Shown: positions 11,009-24,600 of the stretch, in pieces | Layout of the letters: each line of letters opens with the position of its first letter | How positions within the stretch are numbered: position 1 is the first letter of the stretch | The notes under the pieces: generated by a model | What the model saw: the letters and a program-made list of their open reading frames with translations, nothing else | Database searches by the model: none | Told to the model about the DNA's origin: nothing | NCBI GenBank assembly: GCA_038503075.1 | Contig: JBCAML010000022.1 | Location: forward strand, 930,001-994,000 | From: Gyromitra esculenta | Taxonomy: Eukaryota > Ascomycota > Pezizomycetes > Pezizales > Discinaceae | Direction: 5' to 3' | Length of the DNA: 64,000 bases | Translations under genes and position numbers: made by a program

Positions 11009-11869
11009 GTTTGCTGTTGGTGTTTATTCCTTTTCCTCTACTCTTTCTTTTTTTTAATTTTATTTTCCTGGTAGCTCTGGAGAGGGTGAGCTGGGGGGGT
11101 TTTATGTATGATAAAGATTGCCGATGCAGATGCGATACGTAGTATGATCAGACCACAGCTTGAAGGTCGGAAGGGAATCGATTATGTGGGGTGGGGTTTG
11201 CTGGCGCGCCGGCTGCTGTTGCGAGGGGAATTCGCGGGGTGCGCGGATTGCAATTCAGACTGGAACCAGACGGACCCGGAGAGGGGGAGGTGTCACGTGC
11301 ATTTTAGGTGACGTAATTTGGCGGCTGGAATAATGATTTTCCTGAGGAACGAGTGAGAGATGGTGACTTTGGTCTTGGTGCGTTCAACACAGAATGGAAA
11401 GTGGCTCTCTCACTGCGTCCCTTTGCTCGTCTGTTCAGTGATCATCTGGGGACCAGTGGCCCCAGCCTCATGGCACTGATTGCCTAGGGGCTATTCTGGT
11501 TCATTCACCCGGAGTGAGAGGAACAAACGTTCAGATGAAGCGAGGATCCTCGATCGAAGTCAGCAGAAAACAGACTCTATCATCCCCAAATCTAGGTGAG
11601 AGCAATTCGGCGCTGCATTGTCGTCTGATTACTTCTCTGGGAGACACCAAAAACACGAGGTGTCGCTGGAATTGCATGCACGTGACGGTAGATAAGGAGT
11701 GTGGCTCAGTCACTCAGCCCTGCACCAAAACATCAGCCAAGGGATAAACTACACGAGCTCCCGTCCCAGCGCTCTCAGAATTCAACTTCTTTGACGCGAC
11801 GAAGAATGCAATTCTCCGCGCTCACTCGTCTATAACGCCCCATATCCACCCCTCTGCCTCATTGCCACG
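11009..11869. promoter_or_regulatory. Divergent intergenic region mms2/cft1
   Basis: The 861 bp between the two start codons must hold both promoters. It contains CACGTG near 11294 and again near 11678, a T-rich run around 11045-11070 close to the mms2 side, and no supported ORF. Confidence 0.5.
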
Positions 11870-14800
11870 ATGCCGGAAGTCTACACCGAACTCACCGCCC
11901 CCACAGCCGTCTCCCACGCCCTCAATCTCCCCTTCACCTCCGCAACCGCCGAAAACCTCATTGTCGCCCGAACGTCCCTCCTCCAGATCTTCACGACCAC
12001 AACCCACGAGACTGAGCTCTCCTTACAAAATGACGCATCTCCCCCGCCTAATACAAAGGAAAAAGAGGCTGGAATTGATCGAAGGGGCCTTGATGATGAC
12101 GAGGAGCAGACCTTCGCGGCGGACATAGCACTGCAGCGCTCCCAGGTCGAGACGGTCACGAAGCTTGTTCTTCTCACGGAATATAACCTCTCTGGGACTG
12201 TCACCGGGATGGTGCGGATAAAGCTTCTCACGTCAAAGTCTGGTGGTGAGGCACTGCTGCTGTCATTCAAGGATGCGAAACTATCTTTACTCGAGTGGGA
12301 CCCGTTGACGAACAACGTTACAACGATCAGTTTACATTACTATGAACGAGAAGAATTCTGGCCACCTGTAGTGCCTGATGGTTTATCTAGCACCCTTGTC
12401 GCCGATCCTGGCAGTCGCTGCGCAGCCCTTAGTTTCGCGGGTGACATGGTTGCCATCCTACCTTTTCGACAACGGGAAGATGAGGATTTATCACTCGGAA
12501 ATGTTGATGGTGTGGGCGGCCACGATCTCCACATAGCTGAGGGTGAAGATGACGATTGGGATCCTTCAGCCCCTGAGAAAATCCCAGACGAGGCCGTCGA
12601 CAGCGAGATGGCTGGAGTCACAGACAAAGCAAAAGATGATGCCTTGGCTGCCGCAAAAACTGCAGCTGTGGATAGACCCTACCATTCGAGTTTTGTTCTC
12701 CCTGTATCGAGGCTTGACGATGCAATTGCACATGTCATTTCACTTACATTCTTGCATGAGTACCGTGAGCCTACGTTTGGGATCTTGTATGCACCACGCC
12801 GGACATGGGCAGGTCTATTGGCCGCGGAGGGAAGGAAGGATACTGTTTCTTACATCGTCATCACTCTTGACCTCGAACAACGAGCATCTACGCCAATATT
12901 GAGTGTTTCAGAGCTACCGTACGATATCTTCAAAGTAGTAGCACTAGCGCCACCCATTGGAGGAAGTCTGTTGATTGGCGGCAACGAACTCATCCACCTC
13001 GACCAAGCTGGCAAAACCACCGGAGTCGCAGTCAATCCGTTTGCTCGTCGTTCCACCAATTTTGCAGGCCTCGCAGACCAAAGTGACTTGTGTCTCGAAT
13101 TAGAAGGAAGCGAGGTTGTGGAATTGGTGGGCGAGAATGGTGACATCCTCCTTCTCACGAAGAAAGGCGAGGGAGTTATTGTGGGTTTCAAAACGGACGG
13201 AAGAAACGTCAGTGGAGTCACAATCACCCGATTACTCAACCATCCCACCTCAATGGTAGGCGGTCGAGTCTGTGTCATCGTCCCCCTCGCCCCCCGTCGT
13301 CTTTTCGTTGCATGCCCAGAAGGCGATGCACGAATTCTAAAATGGAAGCGTAAGGGCGAGAAACAACACCCTAGCGACAGCGCTAAAGAAGAGGTCGCCG
13401 AAAACGAAGATGAAGATGACGTTTACAAAATGCTCGAAGACATGGACGACGACCTCTACGGCGGCAGCCCCTCGGCACGCAAAGACTCGCTCCTCGGTGG
13501 CACAACCAAAAGCGAGCCAAAGCCAATGGGTGAGTACATCTTCAGCACGCATGACCGGCTCCTCAACCTCGGCCCCTTCCGCGATATTGTCGTAGGTAAA
13601 CCCATCTTCCCTATCGAGTCTCGAGAACGCCAGGCTGGCGTCATTCCTGAACTTGAACTCGTCGCTACCGCTGGTCCACTCAATCCCGCTGAAGATGCCG
13701 GCGTCTCGATCCTACGCAAGTCTATCGCACCGACTATTGTCGGCCGCTTCGACTTCCCGTCTTGCCAGTCCCTTTGGACAGTCCGCGCACGCTCTGGAAA
13801 GTCTCTTGGCGGCGATATTGCGGGTCAGGGTGGTGCGGAGGAAGAGTTCGACGGACTATTATTTGTATCCAAGTCTGAGGAGTCGCAGGTTTTTAGAGTT
13901 GGAGACACGTTTGAAGAGGTGCGTGGGACTGATTTTGAGTCTGAGGGGGAAACACTAGAAGTTGGTGTTGTGGGAAATGGTATGAGAGTTGTACAGGTGG
14001 TTAGTGAGCAGGTGCGTGTATATGATGCGGAGCTACAGCTGGCGCAAATTATACCTATGTTTGATGAGGCTACGGGCGAAGAAGGGCCGGCGGTACGAAG
14101 CGCGAGGATTGGCGGGCGATACGTTTTGCTGGTTCGTGTCGATGGGAGTGTTGTGGTGTATGGGGTTGATAAAGGGAATTTGGAACTTGTGGAGGAGGAG
14201 AGAGGGGATAAGATCAGGGGAACGAGGTATTCGTCGGGATGCGTGTATACTGCCAAGAAGGGGGCTCTTATGCCATTGGCCGATGATGAGACGGAGGAGA
14301 AGGAGGAGAAGGAGTACTTTTTGTTTTTGGTGACTACCGAAGGGAGTTTACAGGTTTGTTTTTCCTTTGGAAAGAGGGTGAGTGATGGATTGTGACTAAT
14401 ATACAGTATAGATCTATAATCTTGCCAGCCTCGCCTCGCCAGTCTTTAACGCGGAGAGCTTCAGCTCTCTTCCACCATTACTTAAAGCCGATGATACCAT
14501 GGTTGCTGCTGCCTCGACAACTCATTCTCACCGTGAGAAGAATGTCAAAGAGACGGTGGTCGAGGTTCTGGTAGCGGATCTGGGTGACCAAGTCGCGAAA
14601 GAGCCATTCCTGATAGTCAGAAGTGCTCGTGACGATCTCACGTTTTATAAGCCTTTTATGGCACCATCAAACAACGAGGGCGGAGAACCGAGTCTACGAT
14701 TCGTCAAATGTGCGAACCCGCACCTCGCGCTGCCAGCTAAACCGATAAAAGAAGGGAAGATTAAGAACGTGTTCCGCCCGCTGGTAGCGATCGCGAATCT

Positions 14801-16471
14801 AGCAGGATATGCGTGTGTTTTCCTACCAGGAGCGAACCCGAGTTTCGTACTCAAGACAAGCAAATCTATGCCACACGTGCACAGGCTTGCCGGCGACGCT
14901 GTGCGGAGTCTCGCAGCGTTCCATTCCGCAGGTGCAGATAGGGGTTTCGTATATGTCGACTCCTCGGGCATCGTGCGCGTTTCGCTCATGCCAACTGAGT
15001 TCAATTTCGATGGTGCCTGGGGTGCACGTAAGATCGCTATAGGAGAGGCAGTTCAGGCTCTCTCTTATTTCCCGCCAATGGGCGTATATGTAATCAGCAC
15101 GACCACCATGGTGCCGTTCGATCTGGCGGAAGAAGATGGGAGCGTTGTGAAGGATCCTACGACGCTGCAGCCGGAAATTGAAAGCGGGTCTGTTAAGATA
15201 CTGAGTCCACTAAACTGGAGCGTTGTGGATCAGTTTAAATTTGCGCATAATGAAATTGCGCTAGTAGTCAAGACGATCGAGATGGAGATTAGTGAACACA
15301 CGAAGGAGCGGAAACAGCTAGTTGCGGTAGGCACGGGGATTTTCAAGGGTGAGGACCATAATGCTAGGGGTGGTATATATGTTTTCGAGATTATTGAGGT
15401 TGTGCCGGAGCCGGGGAAACCAGAGACGAATTGTAAGTTGAAGTTAGTATGTAGAGAGGAAGTGAAGGGGACTGTGAGCGCAATTTGTGGGGTGAATGGG
15501 TATTTGCTTGCTGCACAGGGACAGAAGGTATGTGAAAATACTCCTCCCCCTTTCTTTTCGATTTTTTGTTGGAGAAAGGACAGTGGGGTTAATAGGGGTG
15601 ATGGTATAGATTATGGTACGAGGTCTTAAAGAAGATCAGTCGCTGCTTCCGGTCGCGTTCATGGACATGAGCATGTATGTGACAGTTGCGAAAAACCTAG
15701 ACGGGATGATACTATTCGGAGACTTTATGAAGAGTATCTGGTTCGCAGGTTTCTCGGAGGAGCCATACAAGATGACGCTTTTCGGGAAGGATACACAGAA
15801 ACTAGAGGTTGTGGCTGCCGATTTTTTGCCGGATGGGAATATGCTGTATTTCGTAGTGGCAGATGCGGAGAGTAATTTGCATGTTCTACAGTATGACCCT
15901 GAACGTATGTTCTCGCTCCTTATCGCTAAGCCATTGATGCCAATGACTAATTTGATTGTTTTCACTCTGCACAGACCCTAAGTCACTTGCTGGCCAACGA
16001 TTAATCCGTCGCGCCGACTTCTTTGCTGGTCATGAAATCAAAACTTTGACTATGCTCCCGCGCTCGCGCAATACCATAACTGCTTCCTTAGACCCAGATG
16101 CAATGGACACAACCACAGAGTCCCCTGAGGAATTCCTTGTACTTGCCGGGACGCTCACGGGATCTCTCGCCATGATTACAGCGCTGCCAGAAACAAGCTA
16201 CCGCCGTCTCAATATCGTACAGGGGCAAATAGTGAATGGAGAAGAACACACAGCTGGCTTGAACCCTCGGGGTTACAGAGCGGTTGTGAGTAGCGGTGCT
16301 GCGGGTGTGGGTGGGGATTTACTGAGAGGAGTGTTGGATGGTGCTTTAGTCGGAAGATGGATAGGATTTGGAGAGGGTCGGAAGAGCGAGATCGCCGGAA
16401 AAGCAGGGAGTGATATAGCGGGGATTAGGGAAGATCTGAAGGGGCTGGAAGGAGCGCTGTTGTATTTATAG
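11870..16471 (+). CDS. cft1: Cleavage and polyadenylation factor subunit Cft1 (CPSF160)
   Basis: Four exons, 11870-14353, 14412-15527, 15610-15904 and 15975-16471, give 1463 aa, close to human CPSF160 (1443) and larger than yeast Cft1. The N-terminus [19 protein letters not shown] and the beta-propeller segments match the MMS1_N/CPSF_A family. An acidic, Lys-rich insert lies near residues 490-540. The C-terminal CPSF_A part includes [20 protein letters not shown] and [12 protein letters not shown], the latter strongly conserved in Cft1. In the cleavage and polyadenylation complex this subunit scaffolds recognition of the poly(A) signal. Introns are 58, 82 and 70 bp. The start at 11870 is the first ATG, and the stop follows GALLYL. 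Confidence 0.94.
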
Positions 16472-17660
16472 GTTGGATATTGGGACTTAGAACAAGAGTA
16501 TTCGGGGGGTTTTTTTGTTCTGGTTTTTTCTTGGTTTGGATTTCTGCAGGGTTTAGAGATATCAGTATGATTTGGGGCCGGGCGGTTAGTGAACGAGATG
16601 TGTGTCATAGTTATGATACTGGATGATATCAAAAAAGGGGATGCTGAAAGGGTTTGTAGAATAGCTGGTCTGGATGTCTGTACTAATTAATATCAACCTG
16701 TCGATATATACATGTAGTTTAGCCTTATGTAGCGCGCTCTTTCTATATGATATTTACGGAAATGCTTTGGTCACTGGTTTCTGGTGTTCTAGATTTCTGC
16801 TCAGCTATTTTTCACTAAGCCTCCCCCGCATTGGGGTGTAGCTTCTTCAAAACATTCCAACATCTCCCCTCATCCCTATGGACCCTGGCAGAAACGATTC
16901 CCACACAGTTCATTTGGATCTGGCCAGGTGGCCGAGTGACTACTCATGAAGGATACGCGTCATGCCAGTCAAGTAGCAAATGCTGCCCCTCGAAACAGCA
17001 TTCCGCACTGATAGAAGCTCCAACTGCCACTCCTTAAACGATAATACATAAGCGAAAACAGGAAATCTGCTAGCAAATTGGAAGAGGTAGCGTAGTACAA
17101 CATTTTGTGGCTTTTCAAATCCGGTTAGCAGCAGGCACTCAGCCCTGATGGAATCAACCACTGGAATATGCTGGCCTCGGTCGGGTACATGTATGGACGA
17201 GAAAGCTTTCGTTTTCTCGGGTTGACCCATCACATCAGTCGGGATCAGAGAGACGAAAGCCCCGGGTGTCGTCACGTTCTGAAAACCACACGCTTTTGGT
17301 TTTTGGCCGAACTAAGGAATCTGATAGGCCAGTTGGATGCTTCCCCCCACTCAATTTAGTGCCGTTACCCAATGTTTGTAGCCTTGTACTACTGCGATGT
17401 TGAGTTTTTATATAGTTGACTGGCCTCGCCCGCCCCCCTCCCCACTCCCCAGAGCTCAAGAATAAGTCTTAGCTGCATCTTGTTCAGCAGTTCTTCGGAT
17501 CGGTTGGATAACGTGTCGTACGAGAAAGACCCTTTCCGATTCCGAACTCCTGCGGCTGTGTAAGACGAAAACATCACCAAAACGCCATTGTAAATCAGAA
17601 TACCTACTGGAAAGTACCACTTCATACCAGCACTCGGCCCTTCTCGCTTCAGATAGTGCC
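16472..17660. other. Intergenic, no gene recognised
   Basis: 3' flank of cft1 followed by the 5' flank of the first STAND N-terminal gene. ORFs present are short and without recognisable content. A C-rich stretch (CCGCCCCCCTCCCCACTCCCC) lies at about 17430-17452, ~210 bp before the start codon at 17661. Confidence 0.5.
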
Positions 17661-18677
17661 ATGGATCCTCTTTCTATAGCCGCATCAGTCGTCGGGCTAG
17701 TCGTAGCAGCCGAACAACTCAAATCCCTCCTAAAGGAGTTCATAAGTGGCCTAAAGGATGCACCAAGTCTAGTCAAGTATATCATGAGCGAAGTACATTC
17801 CATCACGTCCGTCTTCTGGAGCCTTGATGCATTTCTGGCGGGCGACAGGCAGGCTCTGAAGTCACGAGAAGCTCTCGTCATGGTAAATGATCTGGTTATT
17901 ACTTTGACTGGATGTGTTTGTACGTTTTCCGAGCTCGAGAATGAGATCAAGGGCCTGAAATCCGACAATAACATGAATTTTCTGGATCGGTTCAAATGGG
18001 CTTCCAGGAAGGACAGCATAACTCAGATATTCGACCGCCTACAGAACCATAAATCTTCGTTGACATTAATGTTGACCGTACTGCAGTGGTAAGCCAGCTA
18101 CTCGGACAACACTCCGTAGGTTACATAGTAGCTAATTAATCCGGTTATTAGTAAGTCAGACGCGAAAGCTGGGAAAGCTATGGATAAACTCTGCATACTC
18201 GTCACCCAGTTAATAGAGAGTAACAAAGACATCTCCGAACGGCTAAGCCGAATCGAAACCGGATCTACTCAGGTGATATCGATCCCCCAGCCCGCGGATT
18301 CAGTAATATCGCCTCCACATTCACTTCAAAAAACTTGGAGCCAGGCGACCACAATAACGAATAAAAACCCCACATTCATTTTTGAAAGCGTTTTATGGGC
18401 TTCCAAGGTTTATAGGAGGACTTTATCAACTAGCAAACGCTCGTCCCTACACATCGCGAACGAATCGCAGAGCATACGGTCTTCGTCTAGATTGAGTCTA
18501 TTCGAGGTACCCAACATCCAGGCCGTCGCTCTACCAATCTTCCCTCGCGATATATCAAATCCTCAGTGTTATACTTTTGGAGATGTGGATTATGCAGCGC
18601 TGGCGGAGAAAAAACGAAAAATGAAGCAACAGCGCCTCGAATTTTATATCCTAGTGGCGGCCGCTGGCGGGAACTGA
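17661..18677 (+). CDS. Fungal STAND-type N-terminal domain protein, copy 1
   Basis: Two exons (17661-18088, 18152-18677) give 317 aa. The N-terminus MDPLSIAASVVGLVVAAEQL, with the following helical ~140 residues, is the fungal STAND N-terminal domain (PF17111-like), normally found in front of NACHT or ankyrin modules. Here no nucleotide-binding domain follows. After a charged coiled-coil-like stretch (LCILVTQLIESNKDISERLS) the protein is Ser-rich and ends in a segment shared with copy 2: LPIF...DISNPQCYTFG. The intron position (after LQ, phase 2) is identical in both copies. The biochemical role is unknown; in NLR-like fungal proteins this region is thought to act as the effector or signalling domain. 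Confidence 0.8.
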
Positions 18678-20536
18678 CACCTAGAAAACATACACACCCA
18701 CACCCACACCCATGAAGTGGTTTTCTGCAAAACGTGTTTTACACTTGGAGATTTCATTAAGTAATATCATTCTGGTGTTTTCGTTTTTTCTTCGTCAAGA
18801 ATCGGAAAGGAGTTTTCCCTCGCCCCCGAAAGACAATCCTCCCTATCCCAGGTTCCTACCGACGCCTGTTTTCCCGCACTATCTTTCACAGCAATGGGTA
18901 TCAGAGGTACCATAGAAACTTCCTCCTGACAAGGCTCGAAATTGTGGTAGAGCATGTGGTACCTGGGCCCTTGTAACTCACGGGCTCCACTATATTTCCT
19001 AGACACTATACAGTTAGCACTCAACCAACTAGAGGTTTATTCATGTAACCATGAAGCTAGGTGTGTATAGCTTGAACTTATTCTAGAGCGCTCTGAGGTA
19101 GATGTATCGCTAGCTACATTAAGAATGTATATAAGGGCGGAAAGTGGAGTGTCATTGCAATACTAAGCTGATCGCATGTAGCGTGCAGTCTCGAGGTAGA
19201 CTCGAGGTGGTTGGCGATATATGTACCGATAGGGTTTTATAGGGGTTTCAGAGGAGTTAAGGTTCAAGTCGATGGTGGATTTTCTCCAACTAGCTGTAAT
19301 TTAGAAATTACAAGATAAATCTTGAAGTAAGGTGTCTTGGAGACCCCAGCATGGTCTGGAGCGGTGATGACAAGTGGATTCTAGCTTTGTGGATTTTAGA
19401 TCATTGACTTATATCTTTGCCTCTGTTCTCCCTAGCCCATAATGGGGAAAGCCTAGCACCGGTACAGTACCAATAAAGGATAATTAAGATTAGGCCTCCA
19501 CTACCAATAATAAGAGGCTTGAAAATTATATTTGTCCGCTCTAACAGTGGTAAACGCTAAAACAAAGTACTCAAAACTTTACGGACACCAGTGGCATAGT
19601 ATACATAAAAGACTTATTGAGAGGTTTTGGCACGGAAAATGAATTCTAGTAAAATCACGATGTCACTCCGCATCATAACTACACCTATGGACCCCCCACA
19701 AGCAACCGAAGACCGACACGGTGTAAATACAGAACGGCAAAGTTATCCGCTTTATGTGACCTGTATTCTATACCCAAATACCACATGTAGCAAACTATGG
19801 CTAAGTGTTACCCTAATCTCCGCCAACTTCTGCTTGATCGCTAATTATAATAGCCTCGCCTTTGTATTAATATATAGGTAGAGAACGTTGATACATGTAG
19901 CTTTAAAATACCGTATATCTCCAAAAGAAGAGCCCGGACCTATTCCAAAAATTTTAGCTAAGAAGGCTTGCCGGATAGGCAGTTTCTATGTCCCACCCAG
20001 AGCGATAGGGACGTCGGGTAGCAAAAGCGACACCAGACAATCTTCAAGACCAATCATATAGACTCGTCCAACAATATCATACCACCATCTTACCTTTGGA
20101 GATATATGGTATCTCAGCCTCGACCACAAACATCAAGCCGATCTCTGCATTAGAAATCACGATGCACTTAAGAGCAAGGTTTGACAGAATCCAAGCTAAG
20201 TGGTCGCGTTAGCAATCCACAGCTAAGCCTTGATGCTGTGTTACCTTGAATGTCTGTCGTCTTGTATCACACAGTTGGATCTTAAGGATAGCTTTTATTT
20301 AGAGAGAGCATCCCCCAGCTTTACAAATTGGCTCGTCGTCGTAATCTTTTCCATAGCTAGTTGTGCAATACGTCGTATCATCGTCTTGCCTGTAAGCTCC
20401 TGTGTTAGAGAGGACAAATATCAACCTGAAATGCCACTATAAGCACATATATTCACGAGAAACGATTTGTGCCCTCGATTGTCAAATCGGCACGGATTAC
20501 ATATCAACGACTACCAGCTAAAATTTAACCATCCTC
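18678..20536. other. Spacer between the two STAND N-terminal copies
   Basis: 1.86 kb without a supported gene. It includes a short CACACC microsatellite (about 18688-18711) just after the stop of copy 1. The rest is AT-rich with scattered stops. No remnant of a third copy was seen. Confidence 0.5.
18688..18711. repeat. CACACC microsatellite
   Basis: Four imperfect units of ACACCC/CACACC lie 10 bp past the stop codon of the upstream STAND N-terminal gene. Confidence 0.6.
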
Positions 20537-21628
20537 ATGGATCCTCTTTCTGTCACTGCGTCGGTGGTTGGGCTAGTTCTCGCAGCTGGCCAAGTCAAGT
20601 CCCTCCTATCCGAGCTCACAAGCGGCATGCAGGACGCGCCAAATCTCGTTCAGCGTGTTATGGATGAGATCCACACAATCACGTTCGTTATCTGCAGCCT
20701 TCAAACATTTCTGTCAGACCAGGCACGAGCCCCAAAGACACGAGAGGCCATGATCACGGTAAATCACCTAATCATAACCCTAACCGGATGTGTGCATACC
20801 TTTTCAGATCTTCAGACAGAAATCGACGGCTTGAAAACCGGGGATGGTATGCGTACCATGGACCGGGTAAAATGGGCTCTCAAGGAAAGCGATATATCCC
20901 GGATTCTCGATCGTTTACAAGGTCACAAATCATCATTGACCTTGATGCTGAATATACTGCAGTGGTAAGTCAAATTTCACGTTACTAGCTGTGAACACCA
21001 ATATCGCTGATAATCCACTAGTAAATCGGATGCGCAAGCTGGAAGATCCTTAGATGAGCTCCGTGTACAAATTGCCCAATTATTGGAAAGCAACCGAGAT
21101 CTGGCTGAACGCCTAAAATCGATGGAGTCTAGGCTAGCTCGATCACGCCCACCTAGAAAACGGGATTCGGACTTATCATCTTTAAGTACGTTCCAGAGCT
21201 ATTCAAGCAAAGACAGTGCAACGAATGGGATCGAGTTTGCTTTTGAAAGAATTTTGCAGGTTTCTAGGGTTTATAAGAGGGCACTTCTCAGATACTCAGA
21301 TCACTCGGCGGAGTCCTTGACCAGTTCGGCCGTATCCCATGGCATGGGATGGTCTTTTTTATCAGGACTTACCCTAACCGATATATCTCTCATCTCGGTC
21401 TTAAGCTTGCCGATTTATTCCTTTGAGATATCCAACAGTGAATGTTATACTTTTGGAACAGCTACCAGTCAGGATCACACGGTATTGGACGTTAACCCTA
21501 AACCAAGCCCCAGCCGATCGCGATATGGCCTGAAGCCTCACGATTCAGAAGATTTATCATTTGTTGGGATAAGTGAGGATGGCCGTACAATGTACCCAAA
21601 ATTCAGGATGAGGAGGGGGAAGAAATGA
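20537..21628 (+). CDS. Fungal STAND-type N-terminal domain protein, copy 2
   Basis: Two exons (20537-20964, 21022-21628) give 344 aa. Exon 1 has exactly the same length (428 nt) and phase as in the copy at 17661, and the proteins align from MDPLS through the intron and on to the C-terminal ISNSECYTFG segment. Divergence is substantial at the protein level, and the Ser-rich middle is the most variable part. No NACHT, NB-ARC, ankyrin or WD repeats follow. The copy 2 tail continues ~55 residues past the CYTFG motif and ends in a basic RMRRGKK. The pair arose by tandem duplication. The function is unknown. Confidence 0.8.
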
Positions 21629-24600
21629 GTAGACGGGTAGTGAAAGAGATAAGGAAGCTAGGGTATTGGGGGGAATATCAAATGCCGGCTTTCAATTACC
21701 ATGACTTCGTTTGAAACTACATGAGTTCGTACATAGTGTGAGAAATACTGAAATAATGTAATGGCAACATGTAGTTGTGAGATTTTTATTCTCGAGTGTT
21801 AGCAACACTTACATCCCAAGCTTTGTACTATTCTTTGCACTTCTCGGGTATTCTTTAATTATCTAGAACCCTTACGAAAATACTGTTGTTTTTCCACCCA
21901 CGGGCGAATCTCTAATTAGAGCAAGTAAGAAACTAGATTTACTCCAAGGATAATAACCACATATGTAGTTCGACCCTATCCAGTAGAGATCACCAGGATA
22001 TATGCTGCATAAGCTTTCAAACTAGTCCTTCATGTCACTTAACATTAGCCAGAACGCTTTAAGCCCACCATAGATTAAGAGAATCAATAGCATAAAGGTT
22101 AGTGCCTTCACAGATATACTAACATACCTCAAGGTCGCCCTATTCGGTCTACTAAGTAGATTACAGTAGATTTTAGACAATATTAGACGATATTAGACGT
22201 GGACTGTGTCCAGAAAGTCTAATTCAGTCAATTCATCTAAAGTCAGGATCTTGGGCGTGCCTCAAAGAACTTACCTGAAAGCATGGATTATCACTCGAAA
22301 TTTTGTGAATTCTCTCTTATTTTTTATTTCTAGAGTCTCCTTCGTGCCCACTAAACTATCTCGTGCCCAACCTATCTCTCTGAAATTAGTTGGTGATAGT
22401 AAAATTTCCTCCAAATATGTCACCCAAAGTTTTTCAGGTTTTTCGGTCTCCGATGGGTGGGTTTGTGCCAACAACTGCAGGCTTAAGCAATAACACGTCC
22501 GTTAAAAATAACTTGCTTAATCAAAGGAAGGTTCAACTTAGATGGAAATTTTATTCACATAATATATTTTCAGAAGCAAGCTTAAGTGACTCAGAAATCC
22601 GTTAAGTACGTACAACATACTCCAGTATCCAAACTGACGCATCATGTGTTATCTAGGTTTAGGTTAGGGGTTCGTTCACTCTCTCCGGAGGAGTACCCTC
22701 TTTTTCCTACTTTTTCCATCCATTTATTTGCCTGCAGATGATTAGGGTTATTATCCATAACCAAATTCTTTTATTACTGAGTTTGCTGAAATAAGGTCGT
22801 TCAATTACCACTAGTCAGCCACTCATTAAGGACCGAAATGGACCCACATTTGTTGCAATACGAGGAGAGGCACTTGAGGTACGTTTGTTCGACCATAAGA
22901 ATTTCTAGCCACACTTAATATAGTACTTAGCATGGTGCGTTCTTGTCACGTGAGAAACCGCACGGGGTTCTTGATGGAAACTTTAAAACTCTTCCAAAAA
23001 AAATTATCATCTCAGGTTTCTGTCATTAATATTTTTAACTTTCTAGATTCAATTCATGAGATATCACTCGGCTACAGACGTGAATTTCGAAGTAAAAAAA
23101 ACAATACTCAGATCCCACCAACACTTCCACTATAAGATCAGTTTGTGAAATACAGGGATCGCAATAGGATGGCAGAACTCGCTTGTTGTTTCTAGAATAG
23201 ATATACGCTTTGGATTCTTAGAAGGCGATCTATGGGGCAGGCAATAATAACCCGGACCCTGTTTACTTCTAGCGAAACTGGCGCTGGGACTGTGCCAGGG
23301 CAGCTAAGACCAACACCTGAAACTGATAGAGACCCTCGTCAGCGATACCACGAAGACCTTGTCGATAATACTGTTCCAGGATTCAATTCACCACCCCCCC
23401 ATCCGGCTCGGATTGGATCAACGCAAGATGTTTTCCAAGTTCTCAGCCTCCGCGGGTAGGGTTTCCGAGTTTCAGGATGGTCTGATTCCAATCACATCGG
23501 ACGTGGGGTGCATTCACCCATGTCTCACTCGCTTCACGAAATGAGGCCAGGGCTCCTGGCTAAAAGACTCGGATTGTGGAATGAGAGTCGGATTAGGTAC
23601 TTCAATTAAAATTTCAAAAACTGACTAATATTCCATGCATCCTTGATATCCCCTTATGTACCGAACCCGCCTTACCTAACCTTGCCTATAAAGTACATCT
23701 CCCTGATATGCAACCAAACCTCTTCAAACACCAAAGCATTAAAACTTCTCCCTAGCCCGTATTCTCTAGCGATTGATAATGAGTAAAGTTTGAATAAATA
23801 CAACAGATATCATTACATGCTTTTCCAACACACGAGAAAGAATAACACCCAGAAAGCCACAACCATTAAGTTGGTACAAAGAAACGCGACACAAAAGAAA
23901 AATTTTCTAATTTTTTTTCCGAATACCGTAATCAATCCGGGAATGTTGAAGGGTATGATATGGTTGATATACAAAAGAAATCCGTAAGTTTGATGGGGGT
24001 TGGGGTGCTCGAGTTGTTGTACACTAAGTCAAATCCAGAAAAAAGAAGACAAACGAAAGGTGAGGCAAAAGTATCCGTCATCGACAACTTAGCCAGGGTG
24101 GTTGGATAGTAGTATCTCACCGACGCACTCACACGTTAAGACACCAAAACGAGTGGCACGATAGGAATAAAGTGGAAGAGATTTGGAGATATGAAACAGT
24201 AAGAAAAGCAAAAGAGGCCTATTGTAAAACTGCTAGAAAAGCGGCCCCGAACCCAGGATTGAACAGACATTAGTAGTGGTGAGACCAAAATATGCCCCAC
24301 GTGAACCAATCTGGCTCAACCCAAATTCCGAACAACCATAGACTTCCACAACCCTTTTCCCCATCGTAGAAAAACGACTCATTCAACGCGCCCACCAGAG
24401 ATATCGAATAGGGACAAGGAAGAGAAAAACAAAATGAACCAAAACAATCCCTGAAGAAACCTTGGAGTTGATGACCACACCGAATGGAAAAAGGGGAAAC
24501 TATGAAAACCCAGGGGAAAAAAATACAACACCGTATGAAATGATACAAAAGAAACACACATACACAGAAGAGCAGAAATCTCGATGAAAGCTATGCAGCT

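Noticed and set aside
11881..12315. Minus-strand ORF opposite the first cft1 exon
   Set aside because: Antisense shadow of a clearly coding exon, Ser-rich because of codon complement.
22653..22673. TTTAGGTTAGGGG, telomere-like
   Set aside because: A single degenerate occurrence, not an array.
24228..24265. Sequence resembling a tRNA T-arm (GGTTCAATCC-like on the minus strand)
   Set aside because: No pairing T-stem and no other tRNA arms nearby.
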